Below, piece after piece: positions 20,541-36,800 of a stretch of DNA of 64,000 nt. Location: positions 1,364,001 through 1,428,000 of the forward strand of contig JBAJFG010000549.1 in assembly GCA_037903475.1 (NCBI GenBank), given 5' to 3'. The notes below the pieces were generated by a model that was given only the letters and a program-made list of their open reading frames with translations, had not been told where the DNA came from and ran no database searches. The DNA is from Ancylostoma caninum. Lineage: Eukaryota > Nematoda > Chromadorea > Rhabditida > Ancylostomatidae. A program made the position numbers and the translations under genes. The first letter of the stretch is position 1, and each line of letters opens with the position of its first letter.

Positions 20541-23427
20541 TTAATCCACCTCCTCTTCTGACGCACTCGCTCCGTTCCCGATCTCATGTGTTTGCTGCTT
20601 CTCCTGTGTTTCAGCTGGCTCTGGAGGAGGGGCCGGGGCCGCGGATTTGTGGTGCTCCATGTGGTGCTCGTCGTGATGTCCTTCATGTTTATTGGGAGAT
20701 TTGTTCTCTGCCTTTTCTTTCTAAACAAGGTAACCATCCCATAAAATCGATTAGATTGCTGTCAAAATATAGCTAAAATTACTTTTTCATTATTATAACA
20801 CAGGTTTCTCTCACAAAATGTAATATGTATATCTGTAATATGTATACCCATTATAAAACTCGACGCTTCCAGTTTCACAATTTATTTATAGAAGGCAATA
20901 TAAGCGTCATTTCCTTTTCTTTACAGCGCCTGCATCGATTAAGTTGGTGAAAAAGTTCATGCGATTTTTCATGGAGCCACCATTTCAAAAAAAATCACAA
21001 TCACCGAACTACAGCTCCTGAGCTGTAGCTCGTTTCCCCTTCCACCAATGCTTCATAAGCTCCTTACATTCAAAAAATCTTCAGGAAACAAAACAGAAAA
21101 CAAGAGGAGATAGTATCGAGAAAGCACATACTCCACGTGCTGCGCTCTTCTAATTGTAATTCTGATTCTATTAATTCTAATTCCCTCTAGGATGACCGTC
21201 TCATTCGACACCTCGAGTTTTTGACGGGCAGGAGAACTTTACAAGAGCCGCTCAGGACCGATAATGTCTGCCTATTTTCAATTGCCGCTATCGCAGTTTT
21301 GATGAGACAAGACTTGCAATCTATCCAATCTGTCACAGGAGCACGCTCATGCAATTTGTGGACAACTGTGCCATTGTGTAGCACTTTAATCCAGTTTTTG
21401 GTAAATTTCCCAAAATCGGATTTGGTGAAAATTGGCCATCAGCATGCATGAAGTAGCCATCGTTGCTCTCTCCATATTTCTAATGTTCAGTTTTCACCGA
21501 AACAGTAGGTACTACTGGAAAAACCTTTGTTGCACTCCAAGAATCATCAATGCAGTAAAGCTCTCCCGGAAGATTCTGTGGATCCTGCGAGTGAATTTCA
21601 ATGGTCATTTTTTTTTCAATTTTTCGAAAATGTGTTACAAACAGGGATGTGCGGAAGTAAAATTTTAAATCCCGTAAAACCTAAAACGGAAAACGGGAGG
21701 CCAGAAATGGGGGGAAACGGAAAGCGTAAAACGGAAAACGGAAAATTTTGCCCAAACATAGGTTTGTGACCAAAAGTCCTCCTCAACACTGGATCTCCTG
21801 AACATTTTCTTGATGAGCATAAGTGGTGACTCTTTCAAGTAATTAGGTAACTTCAAGTCTACTGATGGTACTTACTTCAAACACCTAGAATATAGGGAAA
21901 TCGAGGAGTATCTATCCTTCACCTAAGTAGTTACGAGAGATTATTAGAATTATATAATCAATGGGCATATTTCTCACTGAACTTACTTTCTAAGACGAGA
22001 AACTGTAAGGTGTGAAAAGTGCAACTTCTTTGCTTTACTTTAGAGCAGAGCTATTCTGCAAAAATTGAGACAAAAGGGTAACTACGGTAGCTAATGCATT
22101 TGCAATCTGGGGAGGATCAAGTTACTTACAGAGGATCCCGTTGGGGCGAGTTAGCGAGAGAGGAAACAGGAGAAGAACAGTATGTGGCGAATGTGAAACA
22201 CAAGCACCCTAAATATCACGCAAAATATCAGGTGCCAACGGCGCCAGTGTGGAGCTGGGGATCATTGTCTGACTAAAACAGTGACAACTGTGATGTAGCC
22301 TTATGCTTTTGTCAAGTTGAAAGAAATCCTACATCATGTGTTGCTTCGCAGGAATGCTTGATGCCCTTACCATGGCACATCACAGTTTCATGGAAATTTT
22401 ATATAATTTAACCCCATATTTCTGTGGAACCTTGTTTTTTTGAGAGCTTCGAGGAGAGCAGGGCACTTGTATGGCATATTTGGAACAATGATGAGGATCA
22501 GCGAAATTGCGACCGTAAATGGCGGTTGGACGTCAATTTTGGCACCATTGTTGTGAACTCATATACATTGCGCATCGAAACACGTGAACTCTCTTCAGGA
22601 TAGGGAAATACCCCGAAAACAAATACCTCATCTCCCTCCATAATTTTAAGGGATTTTCCGTTTTCCCGGCTAAAAACCCGTAAAACGTAAAACATAAAAC
22701 GGGAGGCCAAAAAATGGGCGGAAAACGAAAAGCGTAAAACGGAAAACGCAAAATTCCGCACACCCCCGGTTACAAGGCCAACCTTTTCAAAGCAATGATC
22801 TCCTGGTCCGAACTCAAGGATACCTCAATCCTTTCTCTATTCAACACAGAAATCAGCGCAAGAAACCATGACCTTTGTCTTGTTAACCACATGGTCGAGA
22901 TTCTTTCTGCAGCGATTTTTCGGACAGTTTATATGAGTGTTAGTGGTGTAACTTTTCGTGATACGTAGTTCTCGCAACGGGTATATCAAATTCTGTAGAG
23001 AGATGGGGCTCAGAAACGGGTTTTTAGGACTTCCGTTAGGAAATATGTATACCATTGCCATCCGCATTGCCTGAAGATTATCCATGAAATCTCAAAGTCG
23101 ATTCTGAGCTGAGACATTGACTTCAAAACGCGAATTTCAAACATAAAGTATGTGATTCATCTCCACCTCAACAATTCTTTTTTACTCTTAGTTTGCCTTT
23201 TCTCCATCGCTAAATATCGCAACACCGCAAGACCCACACAAAAGTACAAAAAAAATGTACGGATATTTGACAAATGCAATAATCAATCATTAATTGAGGC
23301 TAACCTCGTCGGCTTCGATGACCAACGGCGGCAAATCTTCTTTCAGTTGCTTCACTTTACCGACTTTCTCCTGTCGTTCCGCTCGACCGCTAACGTTAGT
23401 GACATCGTAAGATTGACTGTTGCCCAT
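20541..23427 (-). CDS. N-myristoylated, disordered protein ending in EEVD, 100 aa
   Basis: Two exons on the minus strand, 23305-23427 and 20541-20720, joined in phase 0. Exon 1 begins MGNSQSYDVTNVSGR: Gly2 and Ser6 fit the N-myristoyltransferase consensus. Exon 2 is rich in Lys, Glu, Pro and His (EGHHDEHHMEHH), then PAPPPEPAE, and stops after SEEEVD. No folded domain is expected. An exact terminal EEVD is the TPR-co-chaperone tag of cytosolic HSP70 and HSP90, so this could be a membrane-anchored decoy or adaptor for TPR proteins (inference). A GGCAG just upstream of the ATG could be a spliced-leader acceptor. The 2.58-kb intron holds a hAT-like element; a missed internal exon is possible. I cannot name the family. 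Confidence 0.6.
21642..22768. mobile_element. hAT-like non-autonomous element, 1127 bp
   Basis: Ends CAGGGATGTGCGGAA at the left and the complement of CGGGGGTGTGCGGAA at the right match at 13 of 15. Flanking 8-mers GTTACAAA (21634-21641) and GTTACAAG (22769-22776) are a near-perfect target duplication. CAGGG ends and 8-bp duplications are hAT hallmarks. Both subterminal regions carry repeats of a CGTAAAACGGAAAACGG-type motif. No transposase is visible. It lies in the intron of the EEVD-ending protein gene. Confidence 0.78.
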
Positions 23428-26294
23428 TTTCGCTGCCAATTAAGAGTACCAGGAATTCACGACCACCTGAAGTACGAATGTCGAGCAATGCGTGGAAGAA
23501 GGAGCGTTGCCAAGATATGCGACTGGTTCTATTCACGCTTTCTTATTTTTCAGCACGCTCGTTTACGTGTTCGCAGGATGGAGGAATGACACTATAAAAA
23601 GGTGTAGCAAGCACGTGCATGTATGGATGTAAACTTTGTGGATTTTTTTTTCCACAAAATCCCTTTAGCAATCTTCACGGTGGCATGTCAGAACATCTCC
23701 CGAAAGATTCGTAAACTACATATACGAAAAAAACTGAGCAAGAGACGGGAGTATAGAAATTCAGTGGCTTCCACTGCTAGAAAACCAGTTAAGATGTCTT
23801 TGCACCGAGCTGCAAAAACAGAGAAAACTCTGAGCGGTTACTTTCTTTATCTTACATTTTTGCTCGAGGAAATTAATGTGATCCAAAAAAATTAGATGCA
23901 ATTCGTGGGGATGATCTTTAAAAAAAGGATAACAAGAAATGAAGAGATGTTAGCGAACAGCTATGAAGAAGCCATGAAGCGTATATCCCTCTGAAAAATT
24001 CTTAAAAAATTATGTTGGTTTACGTTTTATTCCCTATTAAATTGTCTAAAGCATAATGTTATGACTACGTCTATAGTCCTACTTCGAAGTTGCAGCCAAA
24101 ATTTTTCTCAAAAAAGAAATTGCTTAGAATTTGTTGCACCTGTAACTGGGTCTCACAGAGAGAAAGGATGTTAAAAAATAATAGAATAAAGGGAAAAGAT
24201 GGGATTACCAGAAGTCAATGAATCAGAGAAAATTAACAAATGTATGTAAACATTTTCATTTCATTTTCATTTTCATTTTCGTACGTCTAAAAAACGTGCT
24301 AACAACAAAGGAAAAAAAGAAGAACATAAAATGCAACTAGGATTACAACAGAGCAAATTGATATTAGAATTGGACACTGGGTGCCGGACTCTTCTAGCTA
24401 GCCATTCAACGAATGCTCTAATAAGTGCGCTTTTCAAACCCGAATTTCTTATGTTCCGATCCCCTTTTGGTGGCGAGCAAGATATAGCAAGATATGAACA
24501 TAAAAAAGAGGTGTAGAATAAAAGAAAGCCATGAACGCAATGCTCGAAACGAGAAAAAAAGACTTTATCAGGTCAGTGCATTAGCGTAGGCCCTCATTTG
24601 CTTGTTTGGGAATCCAACACTTGAATCATTCTGCTAATTAAGTGGGACGTTAAGAACAACGAGGGACATGGTGACTAATTTTTTAGTAACAACAACAACA
24701 TGTATGGTGGTAAAATTGATGTTAGTTAGTATTAGTCGAACAAAAAAACAATGTTACACATTGAGTAAAGCTTCGCACATCTCAAATTGCTCAACTCTTC
24801 CACGTAAAGCTTCAAAATTGACAAAAAGAGTAGCAACAAAGGCACAGTCTTCACACAAATTGATGAAATATCAATAAATGGCTCGAATGTGAAAACCGAT
24901 TGAATATGGAAGGCAAAGAGGGGTCTCTAGCCCTTTTATGGCCGTTCCTCTAGTGCATGCCTAGTGATAAGCGGTGTCGAAATGCTAGAAAAACAAACTG
25001 AGTAAGGTATGACAAGCAGCGCCAGGTGACCTATTAAATGAGCCGGTGCCGCTTAGTAATATGGCAAACTCTACCCGGTGAGCTTAGATAAGCACATCAT
25101 CAAGGATTTCTAGGGAACGGATGGGAAGAAGAGAAAAGTGCGGGAGGTGCAGGAGGAACTAGATATGGCTCTGTCTACTGACACGAATTTATATCCACAA
25201 GTGCCAGATTACATATAACGAAAGCATTGCAGAGCATGGATGAACGACAGCAGATCAGAAGACATGGCAAAAAAAGCGTGAGGAGACAGTGGAAGAGCAA
25301 GTGAAGACAGTGGAAAAGGCAAAAAAAAATGGAGAATATTTGAAAAAAAAAACACTGAAGAGAAGGTTTAATCTGTTGCCCAAGGTGGGGAAAAGAGACG
25401 CTATCAAAAGTACATATACATAGTTCTTTGTCTACCACTAGCTGGAATCTATCAAACTCAGTATCAGTACACTTTGCAAGTAGTACTAGTAAGTAAAATT
25501 ACTGGAAGGACGGGATGCTTATGTGTACTCCGCATTTAAAAATTTTTTCACTAAGTGAGATTTTTAAGGTTTATAGGACTTGAGTTTTATTATTGTTGTT
25601 TATAGTATTTTTTTCTGTTTTGTCTCTAAGTAAGTTTAAGAACAAAATTTATCAAATTTTTAAGTATAATAAAGGAATGTTTTTATTTTTTTGCCCATCT
25701 AGCATTTCTCTTGCGTTCAAGCACCAGGAAAAGTAACACAGGTAAGGAAACCTGTCCGTGATACAAAGCGGACGAGAAAAGACAGGCAGACAAATGTCCT
25801 GGTCAATCAGTGAGATTTGAAAACACGTGCCAGTGGAAGTGCATACATGCCCAGATAACTATGCAGTAAAAGAAAAAAGATATAGGAATGTACAATGAGT
25901 GATCAATAGCCGAACGACAACCAACGCGATTGTCAGACAAGCTGATTGAGAAGCAGAAAAGTAAAATGGCAAATCAGTTGACCACTGAAGATCCTATGAA
26001 GCCACTGATGAATTAATATCTAATAGAGCAAGAGGGGTATCAATCAGCAGGTTCTTCGTCATTAATCGCCAGTTTGTTAGCTTCCTGACATGAACAGCGA
26101 CCTGCAGAAAGGACAATGGAATCAGGTTTGGGAAGGATGGGGCTAGGAGGGAGGATTTCATCTTGAAATCAAACGCGAACTTTGCACAAGGACGTCAGAG
26201 GAAACTGGCGTGGTTTTAGTGTCTAGTTTTCTAATTTTATTCGACGATAATAGCAGCAAGGGCGAAGTTTAGAGGCTCACATCTTGGATTTCGA
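23428..26294. other. Gene-poor AT-rich stretch
   Basis: Promoter side of the minus-strand EEVD protein gene at its left edge. No supportable exon. A short TTTCAT tandem run occurs at about 24256-24282. Confidence 0.4.
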
Positions 26295-26413
26295 GTGTGT
26301 ATCACCGTGTGGGAAAATGAGGCGTTACTAGGCTGCTGTGATTGGCACATCAATTGAATTCACCAATCACAGTGGCCTGGTAACGCCCCATTTCGCCTCA
26401 CGATGATACACAC
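26295..26413. repeat. Palindromic MITE, family B
   Basis: Nearly complete palindrome: GTGTGTATCACCGTG at the left pairs with CGATGATACACACC at the right; GGCGTTACTAGG pairs with CCTGGTAACGCC; the centre GTGATTGG pairs with CCAATCAC. A 119-base hairpin would form. Confidence 0.8.
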
Positions 26414-29400
26414 CCTTGGATTTCCGCAATGATTCGAACTAAACCCGGAATTTGGACTGATGGGAGGCTATCAATGGTTCAGATATGGCTGATTTATTGA
26501 AAAATTAAACGCAGTCAAAAGTAGTTTCCGACGTATGCAGTTGACATATATAATTCATAAATACTGGAAGCGTAGTAGAAGATACAGCGATCGAACGACC
26601 GAAACGAGGCAATACTAAGTTTTCAAAGCACATTAAATGGCGTATATGTATGCCCGATGATGAGCAATCAGGCAAACACCCTGTCTATTAGTAAATATTT
26701 CAAGATAAATAAACAGTCACATGTGCGAAATGAACCAGCTGACAAACAAATGAAGAAGAAAAAACGAGTGACAGATAGGCAATAAGGCAAACAAACAAAG
26801 AAGTTCCTATAGCCAAACGGGCTAAGACCATCAGTGATGGCGTACATATAATTGAAAATCACCCCATGGAATGGATGGATATCGATTAGCAGTCCTGAAT
26901 TTGCCGCGTAGCTCATCACTTATCAAGCGAAAGCGCAAGAGCGGCCATTTTCCATCGAGACATGGAAACCACAAAGAGGTAGTTGTGAATGGCAGCCGGG
27001 TGATCGTGTCTGGAGTGCAAGGTGGGTGGTATCGATTTTTGCTCTATTAGGTGATCTACAGTTCAATGGACGATTTTCCATACATGGACGCTCCAGGAAT
27101 GTGCACCTTAGTACTTTTGCGACAATTAGTGTGCTGATTTCAGTGTTGTAGCCACTGATAAACGAGCAGAAAAGGAGTTGAGGAATACCAGCTACCAATG
27201 ATTGAAGCATATGCTGCATAGGCATCTATATGGTCACTGAGAACTCCCAAAAATTTGATAGAATGATGGTGTGCTGTTAGGATTCTGCGATTTTATTCTT
27301 AGAGCTCGACATGTGGACTGTTCTTCGGCTTTACCCGTGCCAAACGCAATTCCCGGCATCTAACGCAGCGATTTTCTACGAGATTGTCCTGGTTGACGTG
27401 GCAGGCAAAAGGAAACTACTATAGCGTGTCCGATACGCAATAGCAGCTGAGCAGCAACACTTGCACACAAATCGCCGACTCGGACATCCTCGTGCTAAAC
27501 GCAGGACGTCTTAGAATTGTCATTGCGACGCGTTATAGCGACGTGCGTCACCAGCATTGCACTTTTTTTTTGGGGGTTCGGTAATTTTTTCGGGTCACAG
27601 GCATGAAATTTCTTTTTTTTTTTCTCTGTTTTCTCTCGGTCTACTGTGATTGGAGGAATGCACAAGAATGGAAAAATGAAGCCGTGCAAAGAGAAAAATC
27701 CGCGTATCCGAGAAATCTTCACAGCTTCTTCGATATCTCTCGAATTTTTCCTTTCATACCCTCCTTTCAGTAACATATGTACTTACCCCTTCGGCTTTGA
27801 AAATTTTCTGAAAACTTGCAGAAAAGAGCAGATGCGTATTTTTTTTCCGAAAAATGTGTCCAGGACTGCAAAATGCGATGATTCAGGAGCTGTGGGACAG
27901 TAGTGGGACGGCTTCGTGTCGAAAATACTGTCGCACAAATGACTATCATATTTTGATCGAAACAGCTCTTATCTCTGTTGTGAACTTATGTAATCAAATT
28001 TTAGAGAATTTTTATTTTGAGGTGGCACTTTGGAATGTGATGAACATGTAAGGCGTGAAGTTCGTCTTTTAAGAACATTGGAAAAGGAATGAGTTTCATG
28101 ACGCCAATGGATTGAAAATGGACGATAGGAACTGGTAGATGTACACCAACTTATTTATCTATTTTTATATTTTAGAAAAAAATGCGCCGTTGTCACACAC
28201 ATGAATCACGGGATAGAAAACATTCACGTGAAGCTGCCCTAAAAATTATAACTAATTGGTTAAATTCACAAAGTTTTAGTGTTTTTTAAAGTTGCGCTTG
28301 AAAAGCAACTGTTTTTGTTCCTCTGTTTAATAATGCATGTAGTAATTTGTTAGTTCCCAACTTTCAGGGATGGTAGCACCTCATATCTGAGTAACGCTCA
28401 CTCATTGACGAAATCAGATGTCATCGTCAACGAAAAAAATTTTTGTAGAAAAATAAACACGTATAAAGACGGACAGGAGTTGTCAAACCTTATGAAATTT
28501 GGGAACAACGGCGCAAACACATTGCTACGGCAATCGATACCTATTCTCTATGCGGTTTAACTAGCCAAATGGAGGAACAAAAGCCTTTTGATGATTTTTC
28601 GGTCGAATTTCACGAAAACTCCTCGATTTGAGGAAACCGGATGACGAAACGGCGGGAACGACCACCAGCAGAGCAGCAGCGGTGATGAGGCCATTTGAGG
28701 TGAGACGACGTGTGACCACGCCCCTCACTCATCACATCGCATCAGCTCACCCCCGACGACCGTCCAGGAATACACGATCACACGCCGACAACCCCTTCCC
28801 CCTCGTATAAGTTGCCGGGTAAACAACGCATGATCAACAGTGATAGCCTGTTGCCGACACGGGCTATGAGGCGGAGGGCCATAAATGGAAAGTGTGACGA
28901 GTCACACCTCCCACACATCACATTCGATTTTATGGATTCATGGATTTCAAGAAGAATATTTTGTCATACAGCGTAATACCGTGTTAAACCCATGGAAACT
29001 GTAGAATTTCGTGACCAGTTTCGGCTGCTTTATTTGAAACTTTGTGGTGCTCGCCCTTACAACGAAAATTCTCGACTGAAGGGAGCTAGACAAAAGCGCA
29101 ATGACTGTGCCCACCTATCGATTTCGACATCGCTTCCAAATAAGCACTTGTAGCAAAAACACTGAGCTAACACCACCACGCTTCGTTTTCGATCGATAAC
29201 CGGCAAATACACGACGAGCACAGAAGCGGTTGTGGCGGTTGTGCACAACCGGCCGGCAACTCGTACACTCTGCTAATCTCCTCGATTTTTTTGTGGGCGT
29301 GACCTGGCTGTCGTGCGTCCTGCTGCGCTAATCACTTTAGAATGCACTGCGACAGTGCTTATGAACGCATTCTGTACTTTTTTTGGTTGGTCGACAAAAA

Positions 29401-29900
29401 AATCACTGCGACGATGCTGCTGGAATCGTCCTGTGGAATTCTAGATAACATGTGAAACGTCAATATATATGTGATAAGGAATTTCGTTAAGATGATGCAG
29501 TTCAAAATGTTGTGGCTGATCCAAATGATGAATACGAATTGAGGCTGCGATGATGTGCAAAGCAGCGGGGACCAGTTCTCGCAGAGTTAGATGTATGTAG
29601 TTATGTAGTTTTTGCAGCAGTTGCCTATGGGATTTGATATCGATGAATCAGTGCATGGAAAGCAACACTGCAGTTGTTCACGTTACTTTGTTCGACTATT
29701 ATTACTTTGCCTCCATGGTACTGCTACTACATTGCATTACCATCAGAATCTTGTGTCTATAGTTCCTCCAAAAACAAAAGTATTCTATTTTTATACCGTA
29801 CCACTGTAATTTCTTCTACTCCCAATCTACAGGAATCATCAGAGGAAAAAAAGAAAGGTTGTGTATTGCTTCAACAGTCAATCTGTACTTGCCCCGGGAT
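26414..29900. other. Gene-poor stretch with a GC-richer patch
   Basis: No exon I can support. A GC-richer patch at 28640-28920 ends with a 16-base palindrome. Confidence 0.4.
28892..28907. promoter_or_regulatory. Perfect palindrome GTGTGAC-GA-GTCACAC
   Basis: Seven-base arms with a two-base spacer, containing a TGAC/GTCA pair as in nuclear-receptor or bZIP sites. It sits at the edge of a GC-rich patch. Regulatory use is inference. Confidence 0.3.
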
Positions 29901-29970
29901 CGGTGGCGCGGCCAAGCTCTGCGATTGGCCAGTCACACCAATCGACCAATCGTGGAGCTCGCTCACCACC
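29901..29970. repeat. Palindromic MITE, family B (short, diverged)
   Basis: CGGTGGCGCGGCCAAGCTC at the left faces GAGCTCGCTCACCACC at the right, and GCGATTGG faces CCAATCG. The inner ATTGG/CCAAT core is the same as in the copies at 5223 and 26295. Confidence 0.5.
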
Positions 29971-33871
<3,901 letters not shown>

Positions 33872-36800
33872 CTATCTTCCCACATGTAACTTGGCAATGT
33901 ATCTGTTATGAAAACTGCCAAAGAAGAGGTATTCACCCGATTGTGAGACCTGTAAAAGAAGGAGTTGTAAAAAATGAGCTAGCAATTTTGGTCATATGTT
34001 AATAAAGGACTGATACTGCCTAGTGCCACCTGTGAAACGTCTTGGATGTGTTTTCCCTCAGTGTCATGCAGTGACTGGACGATTTCTCCGTCAGCATTCA
34101 GCTGAATCACCATCGCATGACGCGGTCGAATCAAGTGCACGTACTTGATCCACCAGTGCTCGGGCACAAACTGAAATTATGCTATAGTAGCCAAAAAAGG
34201 GTGGTCGGAAATTCTCTCAGTCATCTATAGGTATGTATTGATGGGTGCTAGATATAGCAGGTTGCACAACGTACAGTGGACGTCAATGGCAGTGGCCCAT
34301 CGGCGGCCTGGAGAAGTACGCCGCGCTACCGCGCCGCGTGCGAAGCGAACGATGTTTTCTGCTGCTGTTATGCTATATCTAGCAGCTTTCCATCCGATAT
34401 TTCGGATTTTGACCAAATTGGGGAGAAAGCGACTAAAAATAGCACCCCGGCAGCAGACGACACTGATCTCGGCGCGCGCGGAGCGGTCGCGTTGCGTCCT
34501 TCTCGAGGCCGTGTATGGGACACCGCCATTGACATCCACTGTATGTAGAATAGTCAGAAAGGTTAATAAAATTGACTCGAGGCAGCACCCACGTAAATCC
34601 TGGTCTCCACTTTTCATTGCTGTACATAATCCCAGGTTGAAAACAATGATAAACACAAACATAGCGATCAATTTTGCCCATAAATGACAACGACCGGTTT
34701 TGAGAGCCCTAATTAGGTCCTTTAGAAAACAGTGGTCGAGCTGAGCGGCCATGGTAAAGTATAATGAGCGAACATGAATATGGAAAACAAGTTCTACTGC
34801 GGGGAATTGGACTAAAACAGCCAATCTGTTCAATATTGCACCAGATATCCAGGGATAGGAATCAACCTATCTACATCCATGTATTTTGCCGTGCAGGTGC
34901 CAGGCAGGAGTTGCTAGCCAGGAGCGGGGGGGAATGGTTGGAGGGGGGAATGGCAACTGCGCCACTCCACGGACTCAGATTGAATAATAAAACTACTAGA
35001 AATGATAATATTTCATACACATTTTTCATTACCACATGTCCAAACACCTTGGAAGTGACGTGGGTGGGAGAATGAAAGTGGTCCTCGACCCGACAGGATA
35101 CGCATGGAATTAAGACCATTCGTCCAGGTGCTCTCCTGCCCCCTCGTCGCTCGAGAATGACATTGACTTATCAAAACATGACTGTTTTGGACCGGTAAAA
35201 TGATCGCCGCTGGGGAGGTTTATTCTTAGCACAGTGATACCTTTGCAGGATGATGAGGAGCTCTATCGAGGTGCAAAGTTCAATTTTGAGTATTTGATGG
35301 AGCTAGTGAGATTTTACTTGGAGACGCTTAGATCCTAATCTATGCCTATTTCTGTTTGTGTTGGTAGCTTTAGTGGATAATGCCTTATTTTTGCTTTGTT
35401 CGAGCTTTTTTGTTACTGTATACTTCCCTCGTACGGAGCACCTTGAGTGCATTTGATAAATAAACAAATAGATAAATATTAACATCAAATAATAATAAAT
35501 ATTTAAATGGCACTAAAAACAAACAATAAAAATAAGCCTATACAACATTTTCATCTATTTTACGAAGTAATTTCAAAAATCCGGCTACCATTCTTGAAAA
35601 AGAGCACCACCCCCTCACTCCCTTCCTGAATTTCGCAGTTTAGCGAGAGCCAAAAGAGCAAAGGCCTCCTCGATAAAGCAGAAGCGGAACCGATATCAAG
35701 CTTAATCAATTTGAGTGAGAGGAAGTAGACGTCACTGAGCATAACAAGCAGTGAGCAACGTAACAACTGCAGTCACAGGTAGTAATTGCGAGAAAATCAC
35801 TGGGAGAGTCAAGCTTATCCACAAAGCCACCACAAGGGAACGTTCATAGGCGAATGCGCAACGAATTGTGTAGCATGGGAAGCTCAAAGAAGTCGTACAG
35901 AATATATAATAAGGAAAAGATCCATAGTGTCATGCTTGATTCAGAACGGTGTCACCAAGAAATCGTAAAATCAAGTACAGATCCAAAATGTCGCAAAAAT
36001 CTGAATTACTTGCCCAAAACTCCAGTTATTTATTTATTTATTTGCACACACCATAAAGGTGTGCCATCACGGCGAACAGAATGTAGAGTGATTTGCAATA
36101 GAGAAGCGCTGAATAAAAGAGAGAAAAGGAACAAAATTAAGCTGACCAGTAATGATTAGTTAATCACAACACAACAGTAAACATAAAATAGTAAAGGTAG
36201 AGGTAGCAGACCTGCATTAGTTTCCAAAAGACTTAAGCGGACAAGAGAGAGCAGAATAATTACTTATGCAATGGGTAATCTATGCTATTCCAGGATAATT
36301 TTTCTATGGTAGCAGGCAATGTTAATATCAGAACTTTTCCAGATATCCAGTGAATGTATTCTCATGCTCAGTTTTATTTGCCACCAACTATTTGAAGGTT
36401 GTTTCACTAGTTACGATGGCACAACTACCACAAAAGAAATTAGAACAACAGCGAGGATCCACTCATTACGGTTTCATTTATCCAAAAAATATATACATAG
36501 TTGATTTACTGCTTGATTGAAGGAGGATTAACCCGTTGGAAACTGGCATGTACGAGCACAGGCGAGAATGTTATTCACACAATACAATTCTCACCGTCGC
36601 CACCCTACTGAAATACTGACTAAATCAATGAAGCTGACTCACATCGAGGAAAATCTGCCTCAGCAATGGATACGGACCAGCGGCGTCGATTACTGATGGC
36701 GCATTAGCGTGGCGAACACCTAAACACCGACGAATAACTGTGGCCTCCTTCAAAGGACAGAGGCTCATCTACGTTACTTACCAGCCATTCCTACCCAAAG

